DNA of 64,000 nt from contig NZ_JXMU01000005.1 in NCBI RefSeq assembly GCF_001293565.1, positions 140,744-204,743 on the forward strand, written 5' to 3'. The number at the start of each line of letters is the position of its first letter. Position 1 is the first letter of the stretch. The position numbers and the translations under genes are program-made. Of this stretch, positions 17,975 to 26,634 are shown piece by piece. Below the pieces are notes generated by a model, which saw nothing but the letters and a program-made list of their open reading frames with translations, was not told where the DNA came from and searched no databases. This DNA is from Ahrensia marina (GTDB lineage: Bacteria; Pseudomonadota; Alphaproteobacteria; Rhizobiales; Rhizobiaceae).

Positions 17975-19240
17975 ATGGACCAAATGTCTTTGCGTGAACT
18001 TCAGGAAAAGTCAGCTCCTGAACTTGTAGAATTTGCTGAATCGCTCGAAGTTGAAAACGCGAGCGCGCTTCGTAAACAGGAATTGATGTTTGCGATTTTG
18101 AAGCAACTGTCATTTGATGATGTGGAAATCATCGGAGAAGGCGTTGTTGAAATCTTGCAGGATGGATTCGGCTTTTTGCGTTCAGCCAGTGCCAATTACC
18201 TTCCTGGTCCGGACGATATTTATATTTCCCCGTCCCAGATTCGGAAATTTTCACTGAAAACAGGTGATACGGTTCAAGGCTTTATTCGCGGACCGAAAGA
18301 CGGCGAACGTTATTTTGCTCTGCTTAAAGTCAACACAATCAATTTTGACGACCCGGAAAAAATTCGCCACAAAAGCCATTTTGATAATTTGACGCCGCTT
18401 TATCCTGATGAGCGTTTCAAGATGGAAGTTGAAAACAGCGAATCAAAAGATTTGTCTTCGCGGGTTATTGATTTGGTAGCGCCTCTGGGTAAGGGACAGC
18501 GCGGTTTGATTGTGGCGCCGCCGCGTACCGGTAAGACAGTTCTCTTGCAAAATATTGCCCATGCGATCACGGCTAACCATCCTGAATGTTATCTGATCGT
18601 ATTGCTGATCGATGAACGTCCGGAAGAAGTGACGGACATGCAGCGCTCTGTGAATGGCGAAGTGGTATCATCGACGTTCGATGAACCGGCGTCGCGCCAC
18701 GTTCAGGTTGCTGAAATGGTTATCGAGAAGGCAAAGCGTCTTGTTGAACACGGCCGCGATGTTGTCATCCTGCTGGATTCGATCACCCGACTTGGCCGCG
18801 CTTACAACACGACTGTGCCGTCATCGGGTAAAGTTTTGACGGGCGGTGTTGATGCGAATGCGCTTCAGCGTCCTAAACGTTTCTTCGGTGCTGCGCGTAA
18901 TATTGAAGAAGGCGGCTCTTTGACAATTATCGCTACAGCCTTGATTGATACGGGTAGCCGTATGGATGAAGTTATCTTCGAAGAATTCAAAGGCACGGGC
19001 AACTCTGAAATCGTACTTGACCGCAAAGTGGCTGATAAACGCACATTCCCGGCTATGGATATTCTTAAGTCGGGTACACGTAAGGAAGATCTGTTGATCG
19101 ACCGCAAAGATTTGCAGAAGATTTTCGTATTGCGCCGCATTCTCGCACCAATGGGTACGACAGATGCAGTTGAGTTTCTTATCGATAAACTCAAGCAGAC
19201 AAAGAACAATGCAGAGTTCTTTGATTCAATGAACGCATAG
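17975..19240 (+). CDS. rho: Transcription termination factor Rho
   Basis: Hexameric RNA helicase (421 residues). An N-terminal Rho domain (residues 1-45, [20 protein letters not shown]) is followed by a cold-shock RNA-binding domain with [13 protein letters not shown], Walker [10 protein letters not shown], Walker [17 protein letters not shown] and the Q/R loops. There is no large insertion as seen in actinobacteria. It has a 140-base leader, where autoregulation would act. Confidence 0.98.
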   Translation: MDQMSLRELQEKSAPELVEFAESLEVENASALRKQELMFAILKQLSFDDVEIIGEGVVEILQDGFGFLRSASANYLPGPDDIYISPSQIRKFSLKTGDTVQGFIRGPKDGERYFALLKVNTINFDDPEKIRHKSHFDNLTPLYPDERFKMEVENSESKDLSSRVIDLVAPLGKGQRGLIVAPPRTGKTVLLQNIAHAITANHPECYLIVLLIDERPEEVTDMQRSVNGEVVSSTFDEPASRHVQVAEMVIEKAKRLVEHGRDVVILLDSITRLGRAYNTTVPSSGKVLTGGVDANALQRPKRFFGAARNIEEGGSLTIIATALIDTGSRMDEVIFEEFKGTGNSEIVLDRKVADKRTFPAMDILKSGTRKEDLLIDRKDLQKIFVLRRILAPMGTTDAVEFLIDKLKQTKNNAEFFDSMNA

Positions 19241-19300
19241 GTCGATTCGGATTAGAAACGAATATTACCTGAATTATATTTGAGTCAATTGATTCGACTC
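19223..19300. promoter_or_regulatory. Cluster of five GANTC (CcrM) methylation sites upstream of mnmE
   Basis: GANTC occurs at 19223, 19244, 19282, 19291 and 19296 within 78 bases, against about one per 256 bases expected at random. GANTC is the CcrM adenine methylation site of alphaproteobacteria and clusters of it occur in cell-cycle-regulated promoters. The last three lie 26-44 bases before the mnmE start. Confidence 0.5.
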
Positions 19301-19325
19301 CGTAACCAACTGAAAGGAGCAACAA

Positions 19326-20630
19326 ATGGATACAATTGTTGCTCTTTCTTCTGGAAGCCTTCCTTCCGGTGTCGCAATTATTCGTATATCCGGCCCAAAA
19401 GCATCTAAAGCTGTCACTGCACTCGGCGCGCAGATTACAAAGCCGCGGCAAGCTTCTCTTCAAACCTTTTATGATCCAGATGGTTCAGTGATTGATGAAG
19501 GATTGGTGCTTTGGTTTCCCTCTCCGCATAGTTTTACCGGCGAAGATGTTGTTGAACTGCAAACACATGGCAGTAGGGCTGTTGTTGCCGGTATTCTGGA
19601 TGTTCTCTCAGCCTATGATGGTGTTCGCCATGCCGAAGCAGGTGAATTTGCCAGGCGTGCTTTTACCAATGGAAAAATTGACCTGACCGAAGCGGAAGGT
19701 CTAGCCGATCTTATTGATGCGGAAACAACAGCGCAAAGAAAAGTGGCACAATATCTCGCTACCGGCGGTTTAAAAGAGCTTTATAAAGGATGGCAGGATC
19801 AGCTGCTAAACGCCCGCGCTATGATTGAAGCTGATATTGATTTTGCGGATGAAGATGATGTGCCCGGGTCGGTTGCTGATCAAGTCTGGCAGGATATGGC
19901 TGCGCTTCAACGCTCCATTTCACATCACCTTGAAGGGTATGACCGTTCTGAGCGCATTCGCGACGGGTTTAAGATTAGCCTTGTCGGGAAGCCTAATGTC
20001 GGCAAATCCAGCTTACTTAATGCTTTGGCCGGGAGCGATCGAGCTATTGTATCGAGTGAGGCAGGTACGACACGCGACGTCGTTGAAGTTCGCATGGATA
20101 TTGCAGGTTACCTTGTATTGCTGAGCGATACTGCCGGTATTCGTGAACAAGCCGGCGCTGTGGAAGCGGAGGGTATTCGGCGTTCAATTGTTTCAGCGGA
20201 GCAAGCTGATCTCGTTTTATATTTAAGTGATGATGATAATTGGGATCATGATCTGATCGGAAAAAATTCTAACGTCATTACTATTCGCTCTAAAGCTGAT
20301 CTGGGAAAATTGACGCCTACCGATGAAGAGGCCATTCATGTCAGCGTCAATGATTCTGCTTCTCTATTACGAATACTGGACATGTTGTCTTTAAGAATCA
20401 AAGAGGAACTGGATCGTTCGCGTGCCGGTTCTGCTATTAAGTCTCGTTACATCGATCATTTGCATCAATGTTTGAAAGATATAAAACTGGCTATCGAAAG
20501 TGAAGACGCACTTGAGTTGCGCGCCGAGCATCTGCGTGCTGCTGCGTATAGCCTTGGCCGAATTACCGGACAATATGATACAGAAGATGTTCTAGGGCGC
20601 ATATTCTCGTCATTTTGCATTGGTAAATGA
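19326..20630 (+). CDS. mnmE: tRNA uridine-5-carboxymethylaminomethyl modification GTPase MnmE
   Basis: Works with MnmG to modify the wobble uridine of tRNAs. The 434-residue protein has an N-terminal folate-binding domain (DTIVALSSG, AIIRISGP), helical regions, and an inserted G domain with GKPNVGKSSLLNAL, AGTTRDV and DTAGIRE. It ends in the catalytic Cys motif CIGK. The ATG has an AAAGGAG ribosome site. The stop codon TGA is part of the first parS-like site. Confidence 0.98.
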   Translation: MDTIVALSSGSLPSGVAIIRISGPKASKAVTALGAQITKPRQASLQTFYDPDGSVIDEGLVLWFPSPHSFTGEDVVELQTHGSRAVVAGILDVLSAYDGVRHAEAGEFARRAFTNGKIDLTEAEGLADLIDAETTAQRKVAQYLATGGLKELYKGWQDQLLNARAMIEADIDFADEDDVPGSVADQVWQDMAALQRSISHHLEGYDRSERIRDGFKISLVGKPNVGKSSLLNALAGSDRAIVSSEAGTTRDVVEVRMDIAGYLVLLSDTAGIREQAGAVEAEGIRRSIVSAEQADLVLYLSDDDNWDHDLIGKNSNVITIRSKADLGKLTPTDEEAIHVSVNDSASLLRILDMLSLRIKEELDRSRAGSAIKSRYIDHLHQCLKDIKLAIESEDALELRAEHLRAAAYSLGRITGQYDTEDVLGRIFSSFCIGK

Positions 20631-20708
20631 TTCACGTGAAACATTGGGGGTGCAGTGACTCACGTGAAACATTTTGCATTCAGATTTTTATTTGTTTCAC
20701 GTGAAACA
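20628..20708. other. parS centromere cluster (three sites)
   Basis: Three ParB-binding sites share the core TCACGTGAAACA. They are TGATTCACGTGAAACA at 20628-20643, TGACTCACGTGAAACA at 20656-20671 and the perfect palindrome TGTTTCACGTGAAACA at 20693-20708. ParB loads here and spreads for chromosome segregation; parAB lie 2.6-4.3 kb downstream. The departures from consensus in sites 1 and 2 create GANTC sequences. Confidence 0.93.
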
Positions 20709-20773
20709 TTAGTGCCTTGACCTGAGAGTTTATTAGAGTCATTCAACAGCCATTCCAAACGAACGGTAAATTT

Positions 20774-22633
20774 ATGCATTACGATGTTATTGTCATTGGC
20801 GGTGGCCATGCAGGCTGCGAAGCGGCTCGTGCCAGCGCAGCTCTGGGCGCTAAAACGGCTTTGGCCACTCATTCTATTGATACGATTGGTGTTATGTCCT
20901 GTAACCCTGCTATCGGGGGACTGGGAAAAGGCCACCTTGTTCGTGAAATTGATGCGCTCGACGGTTTAATGGCACGTGTTGCTGACCGGTCCGGTATTCA
21001 ATTCAGAATGCTAAATCGGCGCAAAGGTCCGGCAGTACGCGGACCTCGCACGCAGTCTGATCGTAAGCTTTACCGGGAAGCCATGCAGGCTGAAATCAAA
21101 TCCGTTGAAGGCCTGTCGATCCTGGAAGGCGAAGTCATAGATCTGTCGCAAGACAGTTCAGGCGCAATCAACGGCATTACTTTAACCGACGGTACTGCAA
21201 TTAAATGCGGCGCTGTTGTTTTGACAACCGGCACATTTCTGCGCGGTCTTATTCATATCGGTGATAAAAGGTTTCCCGCAGGCCGCATGGGTGAGAAGGC
21301 AAGTACCTTGCTTGCTGACAGACTTGCTGGCCTTAATGTTCCACTCGGCCGTTTAAAAACGGGGACACCGCCGCGCCTTGATGGTCGCACTATTAATTGG
21401 GACATTCTGGAAAAACAAAGCGCCGATGAGGAACTTGTTCCGTTCTCAACGATGACAAATGAAATTCGTGTGCCGCAGATTGATTGCGGAATTACACGTA
21501 CCACGCCTGCTACACATAATCTCATTCGTGAGAACCTCAAACGTTCGGCAATGTATTCCGGTAATATTAGTGGTACCGGCCCGCGCTACTGTCCGTCTGT
21601 GGAAGATAAGATTGTGAAATTTGGTGATCGTGACGGCCACCAGATTTTTCTTGAACCAGAAGGTTTGGATGATCACACGGTTTATCCAAATGGTATTTCG
21701 ACCTCTCTGCCCGAAGATGTGCAGTGGGCAATGATGAAGACTATTTCAGGTCTTGAGAATGCTCAAATTTTACAGCCTGGCTATGCCATCGAGTATGATC
21801 ATGTTGATCCGAAGGCACTGGACCAGTCGCTCAATCTGATAGGGACGGCGGGGCTTTATCTCGCCGGACAAATCAACGGTACGACGGGTTATGAAGAGGC
21901 TGCGGCGCAAGGCTTGGTTGCCGGCATTAATGCAGCGCATTTTGTAGGGCAGAAGGCACCGGTGCATTTTAGCCGCACATCGTCTTATATTGGCGTTATG
22001 ATTGATGATCTGACGTCGCGCGGTGTTAGCGAGCCATACCGTATGTTTACGTCCCGCGCCGAATATCGTTTGTCTCTGCGCATTGATAATGCGGACATGC
22101 GTTTATCACCGCTGGCTATAGAGCTTGGTTTGGCCTCGCCTGATCGCGCTGCTCATTACAATGACGTTAATGGCCGCTTGAACGCAGCACGGGATTATTT
22201 AAAGAGCCAGACGCTTACACCGCAGGAAGCGGCAAAGCATGGCATATCTTTGAATATGGATGGTGTCCGTCGCAGTGGTTATGATCTTTTATCCTATGCA
22301 TCGATAGAACTATCGGACTTAATTCGCGTATGGCCGGACCTCAAACAATTTGACAGTGACAGTTTAAACAGGCTCGCTATCGAAGCGCATTATGCAGTTT
22401 ATATGGACCGGCAGAAAGCGGACATCGAATCTGTACTCCGCGATGAGAACCTTCTTATACCGGAAGATACTGAATTCGATAAGATTGCGGGACTTTCCAA
22501 TGAATTGCGCAATAAGCTGAACGCACGCCAACCGAAAAGTATTGCTGAGGCCCAGCGTATTGAAGGTATGACGCCTGCCGGTATTGCGTTGATTATTGCA
22601 CAAGTGCGCAAACAGCAAAGATCAGCTGCCTGA
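20774..22633 (+). CDS. mnmG: tRNA uridine-5-carboxymethylaminomethyl modification enzyme MnmG (GidA)
   Basis: FAD-dependent partner of MnmE (619 residues). The FAD-binding motif [14 protein letters not shown] lies at 6-19. [29 protein letters not shown] and the C-terminal helical domain with [11 protein letters not shown] are all present. Length is standard. The start at 20774 follows the parS cluster by 65 bases; rsmG starts one base after its stop. Confidence 0.98.
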   Translation: MHYDVIVIGGGHAGCEAARASAALGAKTALATHSIDTIGVMSCNPAIGGLGKGHLVREIDALDGLMARVADRSGIQFRMLNRRKGPAVRGPRTQSDRKLYREAMQAEIKSVEGLSILEGEVIDLSQDSSGAINGITLTDGTAIKCGAVVLTTGTFLRGLIHIGDKRFPAGRMGEKASTLLADRLAGLNVPLGRLKTGTPPRLDGRTINWDILEKQSADEELVPFSTMTNEIRVPQIDCGITRTTPATHNLIRENLKRSAMYSGNISGTGPRYCPSVEDKIVKFGDRDGHQIFLEPEGLDDHTVYPNGISTSLPEDVQWAMMKTISGLENAQILQPGYAIEYDHVDPKALDQSLNLIGTAGLYLAGQINGTTGYEEAAAQGLVAGINAAHFVGQKAPVHFSRTSSYIGVMIDDLTSRGVSEPYRMFTSRAEYRLSLRIDNADMRLSPLAIELGLASPDRAAHYNDVNGRLNAARDYLKSQTLTPQEAAKHGISLNMDGVRRSGYDLLSYASIELSDLIRVWPDLKQFDSDSLNRLAIEAHYAVYMDRQKADIESVLRDENLLIPEDTEFDKIAGLSNELRNKLNARQPKSIAEAQRIEGMTPAGIALIIAQVRKQQRSAA

Positions 22634-22634
22634 T

Positions 22635-23255
22635 ATGAGCCAAACACTGTTAAATGGCGATTTGAATGTTTCACGTGAAACGTTGGAGCGTCTGATTAAA
22701 TTTGAGGCCTTGTTTGAACAATGGTCGAAACGTATCAACCTTATTGCTGAGTCTACCAAAGGCGAGGTCTGGCAGCGGCATATTGAGGACAGTGCGCAAC
22801 TTTTGCTTATTAAGCCTGATATGCGGCACTTGATAGATATTGGTTCGGGAGGCGGGTTCCCTGGTATTGTTCTGGCGTGCATGCTCGATGACAATAAGGA
22901 TAGCCGCGTCGATCTTGTTGAAAGCAACCGCAAAAAGACAGCGTTTCTTATGGCGGCAAAAGCACAATGCGCGCGTAATGCCAATATTCATGCAAAACGA
23001 ATTGAAGATGCGCTGTCTTCGCTTCCGACACCGCAATATGTTACAGCGCGTGCACTTGCCGCGCTTCCAAAGCTGTTTGAGCTAACGCACTGTCATTTAT
23101 CAAATGGTGCCGTGGGCCTTTTCCATAAAGGACGTGGATACCGCGAAGAGTTGGAAGAAAGTCATGCCAATTGGGACTTCGATCTGGTAATACATAGAAG
23201 CAGAATTGATACGGAATCGGTCATTCTCGAGATTGGAAATCTAAAACGCAAATAG
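22635..23255 (+). CDS. rsmG: 16S rRNA (guanine527-N7)-methyltransferase RsmG (GidB)
   Basis: S-adenosylmethionine-dependent enzyme of 206 residues that methylates G527 of 16S rRNA. It shows YFEQ-type start (LFEQWSKRINLIAES), the SAM-binding loop LIDIGSGGGFPGIVLA, LVESNRKKTAFL and TARALAALPKL. The start at 22635 is set by family alignment; an upstream ATG within mnmG is rejected. Codons for NVSRET encode a parS site in frame. Confidence 0.97.
   Translation: MSQTLLNGDLNVSRETLERLIKFEALFEQWSKRINLIAESTKGEVWQRHIEDSAQLLLIKPDMRHLIDIGSGGGFPGIVLACMLDDNKDSRVDLVESNRKKTAFLMAAKAQCARNANIHAKRIEDALSSLPTPQYVTARALAALPKLFELTHCHLSNGAVGLFHKGRGYREELEESHANWDFDLVIHRSRIDTESVILEIGNLKRK
22667..22682. other. Fourth parS site inside rsmG
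   Basis: TGTTTCACGTGAAACG contains the 14-bp perfect palindrome GTTTCACGTGAAAC and reads in frame as part of NVSRET. It is about 2 kb from the three-site cluster and 0.6 kb before parA. Confidence 0.9.
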
Positions 23256-23278
23256 CGGTTTTTGGCGGAGTTCAAATC

Positions 23279-24067
23279 ATGGGTCAATCCACGCGGATTA
23301 TCACTATTGCTAACCAAAAGGGCGGAGTGGGCAAAACAACCACTGCGATTAATCTGGCGACTGCGCTGGCTGCGATCGGTGAAAATGTTCTGGTTGTTGA
23401 CGTTGATCCGCAGGGCAATGCCAGCACCGGCTTGGGTATCGAGCGCGACGACCGTGAAGTTTCGTCCTATGAAATTCTGCTTGGCGAAGCTTCTATTGGC
23501 GAAGCAACAATTCAAACAGCGGTCCCAAATCTTTCCATTGTACCTTCGACGATGGATTTGCTCGGGGTGGAGATGGAGATCGCTTCGGAAGCTGACCGCG
23601 TGTTCAGATTGAAAAATGCTCTGCGCGCGGATGAGGGGCGTTTTAGTTACGTAATCATTGATTGTCCGCCATCGCTCAATCTTCTCACCCTTAATGCGAT
23701 GGCCGCAGCTGATTCTTTGCTCGTTCCGCTACAATGCGAATTTTTCGCGCTTGAGGGCTTGAGCCAGCTTCTTAAAACTGTCGAGCAGGTTCGGGCATCG
23801 GTGAACAAGGAACTGGCGATACAGGGTATCGTGATGACGATGTATGACGGCCGTAATAATTTGGCCAATCAGGTTGTTGATGATGTCCGGGCGCATATGG
23901 GCGCTAAAGTCTACAAGACTGTTATACCGCGTAATGTCCGGTTGTCCGAAGCGCCATCATATGGCAAGCCGGCGATTTTGTATGATCTTGCCTGTAGTGG
24001 CAGTCAGGCCTATCTCAATTTGGCCTCTGAAGTCATTCAAAGAGAACGTCAGAGTAAAGCGGCCTAA
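23279..24067 (+). CDS. parA: Chromosome partitioning ATPase ParA
   Basis: Deviant Walker ATPase (262 residues) that drives origin segregation. KGGVGKTT at 14-21 is the deviant Walker A, DVDPQGNAS the A' motif and VIIDCPPSLNLL Walker B. The lack of an N-terminal HTH is typical for chromosomal ParA. It is in an operon with parB, 62 bases downstream. Confidence 0.97.
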   Translation: MGQSTRIITIANQKGGVGKTTTAINLATALAAIGENVLVVDVDPQGNASTGLGIERDDREVSSYEILLGEASIGEATIQTAVPNLSIVPSTMDLLGVEMEIASEADRVFRLKNALRADEGRFSYVIIDCPPSLNLLTLNAMAAADSLLVPLQCEFFALEGLSQLLKTVEQVRASVNKELAIQGIVMTMYDGRNNLANQVVDDVRAHMGAKVYKTVIPRNVRLSEAPSYGKPAILYDLACSGSQAYLNLASEVIQRERQSKAA

Positions 24068-24129
24068 ACGATTCTAATCCGAAACAATATAACAATAACT
24101 TCGACTCATTAAGATACTGGAACGAGAAT

Positions 24130-25020
24130 ATGGCAGACGATAATTCGCGAAAAAGGCTGGGGCGCGGTTTAGCAGCACTTATCGGTGAAATGGACCAGCC
24201 AGCTGAGTCACAATCTGCTCAAACGATCGCCAGTGATCGTTTGCTGCCAATTGAGCTTATTGTTCAAAGCGAGAACAACCCACGCCGTTTCTTTTCAGAT
24301 AGCGAAATTGACGAGCTTGCACACTCAATCAAAGAGCACGGCGTTATCCAGCCGATTGTTGTTCGGCCGGTTAAAACCGATAGCAATGGACGTCATGAAA
24401 TTATTGCCGGTGAACGGCGCTGGCGTGCTTCACAGCGTGCAGGGCTGACAGAAGTTCCTGTCATCATACGCGATGTTGATGACAAAGCAGCGCTTGAACT
24501 TGCGATTATCGAAAATGTGCAACGTTCTGATCTTAACGCAATTGAGGAAGCGTTGGGATATCAGCAATTGATGGACGAGCACGGCTATACGCAAGCCGAT
24601 CTCGGCGATGTTATCGGTAAAAGCCGAAGCCATGTTGCCAATACTTTGCGCTTGCTGAAATTACCTAAAGGCGTTCAGTCGATGGTTAGCGAAGGAACAC
24701 TTTCGGCGGGCCATGCGCGTACCGTTGTTACGGCCTCCGATCCCGATTCGCTTGCGAAACGAATCGTACAGGAAGGGCTTTCTGTGCGTCAGGCTGAAAT
24801 GCTTGCCAATGATTCCGGCAATGGATCCAAAAAACCGAAGTCTACTGCTACCGAGCAGGAAAAAGACGCCGACACACTGGCTCTTGAGAAGATGCTTAGT
24901 GATACAACTGGCTACCGTGTTGAGATTGCTCATAAAGCTAAGGGCGGGCAGGTTAAGATCAGCTATAAGGATCTAGAGCAGCTGGATGCGCTGTGCCGTT
25001 TATTGCAACGCCAGGCGTGA
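24130..25020 (+). CDS. parB: Chromosome partitioning protein ParB
   Basis: CTP-dependent DNA clamp that loads on parS (296 residues). The N-terminus RKRLGRGLAALIGE contacts ParA. NPRRFFSD and GERRWRASQRAG form the CTP-binding arginine box. YTQADLGDVIGKSRSHVANT is the HTH that reads parS. The C-terminus (LEQLDALCRLLQ) is the dimer domain. It converges on holA, with 40 bases between the stops. Confidence 0.97.
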   Translation: MADDNSRKRLGRGLAALIGEMDQPAESQSAQTIASDRLLPIELIVQSENNPRRFFSDSEIDELAHSIKEHGVIQPIVVRPVKTDSNGRHEIIAGERRWRASQRAGLTEVPVIIRDVDDKAALELAIIENVQRSDLNAIEEALGYQQLMDEHGYTQADLGDVIGKSRSHVANTLRLLKLPKGVQSMVSEGTLSAGHARTVVTASDPDSLAKRIVQEGLSVRQAEMLANDSGNGSKKPKSTATEQEKDADTLALEKMLSDTTGYRVEIAHKAKGGQVKISYKDLEQLDALCRLLQRQA

Positions 25021-25060
25021 ACCTTCGCCGGCTAAAATCTTATTAGTCAATGCATTGCGA

Positions 25061-26098
25061 TTAACGCCGGCGTGCAGATTGCACGGTTAATCCCAATAAA
25101 GCGATATGCGCGATATTGATGTCGATCTGACTGTTCTTGCGCGATTCCAATAATGCGGTTTGCAGACGGTCGTGGGCTGCACGAATCGCCTTGCTTGTCC
25201 ATTTGTTCAGTGCCGCTTCCGTGGCTGCTTTGCGAGCAAAAAATACTGGCGGCCTTGCGCTGGCAACAACAACACTTGCACTTTTGCCGCTTGCATCCAT
25301 TTCGCTGCGCATCTTATCCAGCATCTGAAACTGCCGCATCATGGCTGCGAACAGTTGAAAATTAGAACCTCCGGATGAAGAAAACTTCGTCAGTGCCAAA
25401 TCAAACTGCTTTAAATTACCGGTAAGCACCGCATCAGTGACCGCGTCAAAACTGATCGCCGATGCGTCACCCAAAACGGCCTGAATATCTTCAAGATGGA
25501 TTTCAGATTTTCCATAAGCATAAAGGCAAAGCTTATCGAGCTCAGCGCGCGAAGCCATACGGTCTGCACCGAGCTGCGATAACAGAAACTGCCTCGCATC
25601 CAGGCCGATTGTTAAATTGTTAGCCTGTAAAACCTCATCGACGAGCGAAGCGATATTTCTACTGCTGTCACTGTAACAGGGGATTGCCTGTCCGGATTTT
25701 CCCCGTTCAACGAGATCGCGGATCTTGCTGCCTTTTTTAAGATCGCCGGCCTCCAAGAGGCAAAGACAGGATTGCGGCGGATCGTTGAGCAACCGTTCCA
25801 ATTGTTTCACGAGTGACGGATCATTGGTAACGCCGCGCAACCAGATTAATCTAGAGCCACCAAACATGGAAATCGTATAGGCTTCATTCATAAGCCTATC
25901 CGGATCGGCGCTCAGCGAGTCCATATCCAGTCTGATTGTCGAAAACGGATCATCAAGATCGACACCTGATTTTTGTGCCAAAAGTTTACTGCGCTCGGCA
26001 ACCAATCCGCGGTCGGGTCCATAAACAAGATGAACAGTTTTACTTAAATCCGGCTTTTGTAGATAGCGATCAACCTCACCAGCTTTTAGCTGTGCCAT
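25061..26098 (-). CDS. holA: DNA polymerase III subunit delta
   Basis: Clamp-loader subunit that opens the beta sliding clamp (345 residues). It shows the HolA start AQLKAGEVDRYLQKPDLSKTVHLVYGPDRGLVAERSKLL in family order, LIWLRGV in the clamp-opening region and MASRAELDKLCLYA in the lid. It follows lptE with 2 bases between them, a common leuS-lptE-holA operon. Confidence 0.94.
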   Translation of the reverse strand: MAQLKAGEVDRYLQKPDLSKTVHLVYGPDRGLVAERSKLLAQKSGVDLDDPFSTIRLDMDSLSADPDRLMNEAYTISMFGGSRLIWLRGVTNDPSLVKQLERLLNDPPQSCLCLLEAGDLKKGSKIRDLVERGKSGQAIPCYSDSSRNIASLVDEVLQANNLTIGLDARQFLLSQLGADRMASRAELDKLCLYAYGKSEIHLEDIQAVLGDASAISFDAVTDAVLTGNLKQFDLALTKFSSSGGSNFQLFAAMMRQFQMLDKMRSEMDASGKSASVVVASARPPVFFARKAATEAALNKWTSKAIRAAHDRLQTALLESRKNSQIDINIAHIALLGLTVQSARRR

Positions 26099-26100
26099 TG

Positions 26101-26613
26101 TTAATTGCCCGTCGGAATTTTAGTAAGAAGAATGGCACGGAATGTTTCTGCTAGCTCGTCGGCAGCACGGTTCTGTGCATCAATCTCTGCGCGCGCGTTT
26201 GCAAATTGCTGGGTGCTTCTATCAAAAAGAGCAATGGCTGAACGCCTATAGGTGCCGATAATTTCCCCGTTACTTGAAGAAAGGCTCAGTACACCGCGCA
26301 AAGTTACGCGGGATGCCGAATTATCGGAATCATCGTTCGTGTTGCGCGTTTTCAAAATCCCGGATGTGGAAGAGGAAACGGTGAGCTGTGCAATATAGTC
26401 CGGTGCGGCAGGCTGGCGCTCGCCGCCGTTTAACAAGAACAATAAACGGTTACGAACCTGTTGCTCGACACGGGTGTCGACACTTTGGATAGAAACACTT
26501 TTGGTCAAGCCGGTATTCAGACCGGCGCTCGAATGCAACGGCCTGACCGTGCAACCGGAAGCCAGAATCAATAATGTTGCTGTAAGGCCTAAAATGACGC
26601 GGCGGCTATGCAT
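26101..26613 (-). CDS. lptE: LPS assembly lipoprotein LptE
   Basis: Outer membrane lipoprotein that plugs LptD in lipopolysaccharide export (170 residues). It has a lipoprotein signal peptide with lipobox LASGC (Cys at residue 21), then TVRPLHSS and the typical VRNRLLFLLNGG segment. The sequence is poorly conserved in the family, and position between leuS and holA supports the call. Confidence 0.9.
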   Translation of the reverse strand: MHSRRVILGLTATLLILASGCTVRPLHSSAGLNTGLTKSVSIQSVDTRVEQQVRNRLLFLLNGGERQPAAPDYIAQLTVSSSTSGILKTRNTNDDSDNSASRVTLRGVLSLSSSNGEIIGTYRRSAIALFDRSTQQFANARAEIDAQNRAADELAETFRAILLTKIPTGN

Positions 26614-26634
26614 AAATGTGTCCTCAGCTCGGGC

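Noticed and set aside
25021..25068. CGCCGGC and GCCGGCG inverted repeat between parB and holA
   Set aside because: The loop is over 30 bases and there is no T-run; it is not a convincing terminator.
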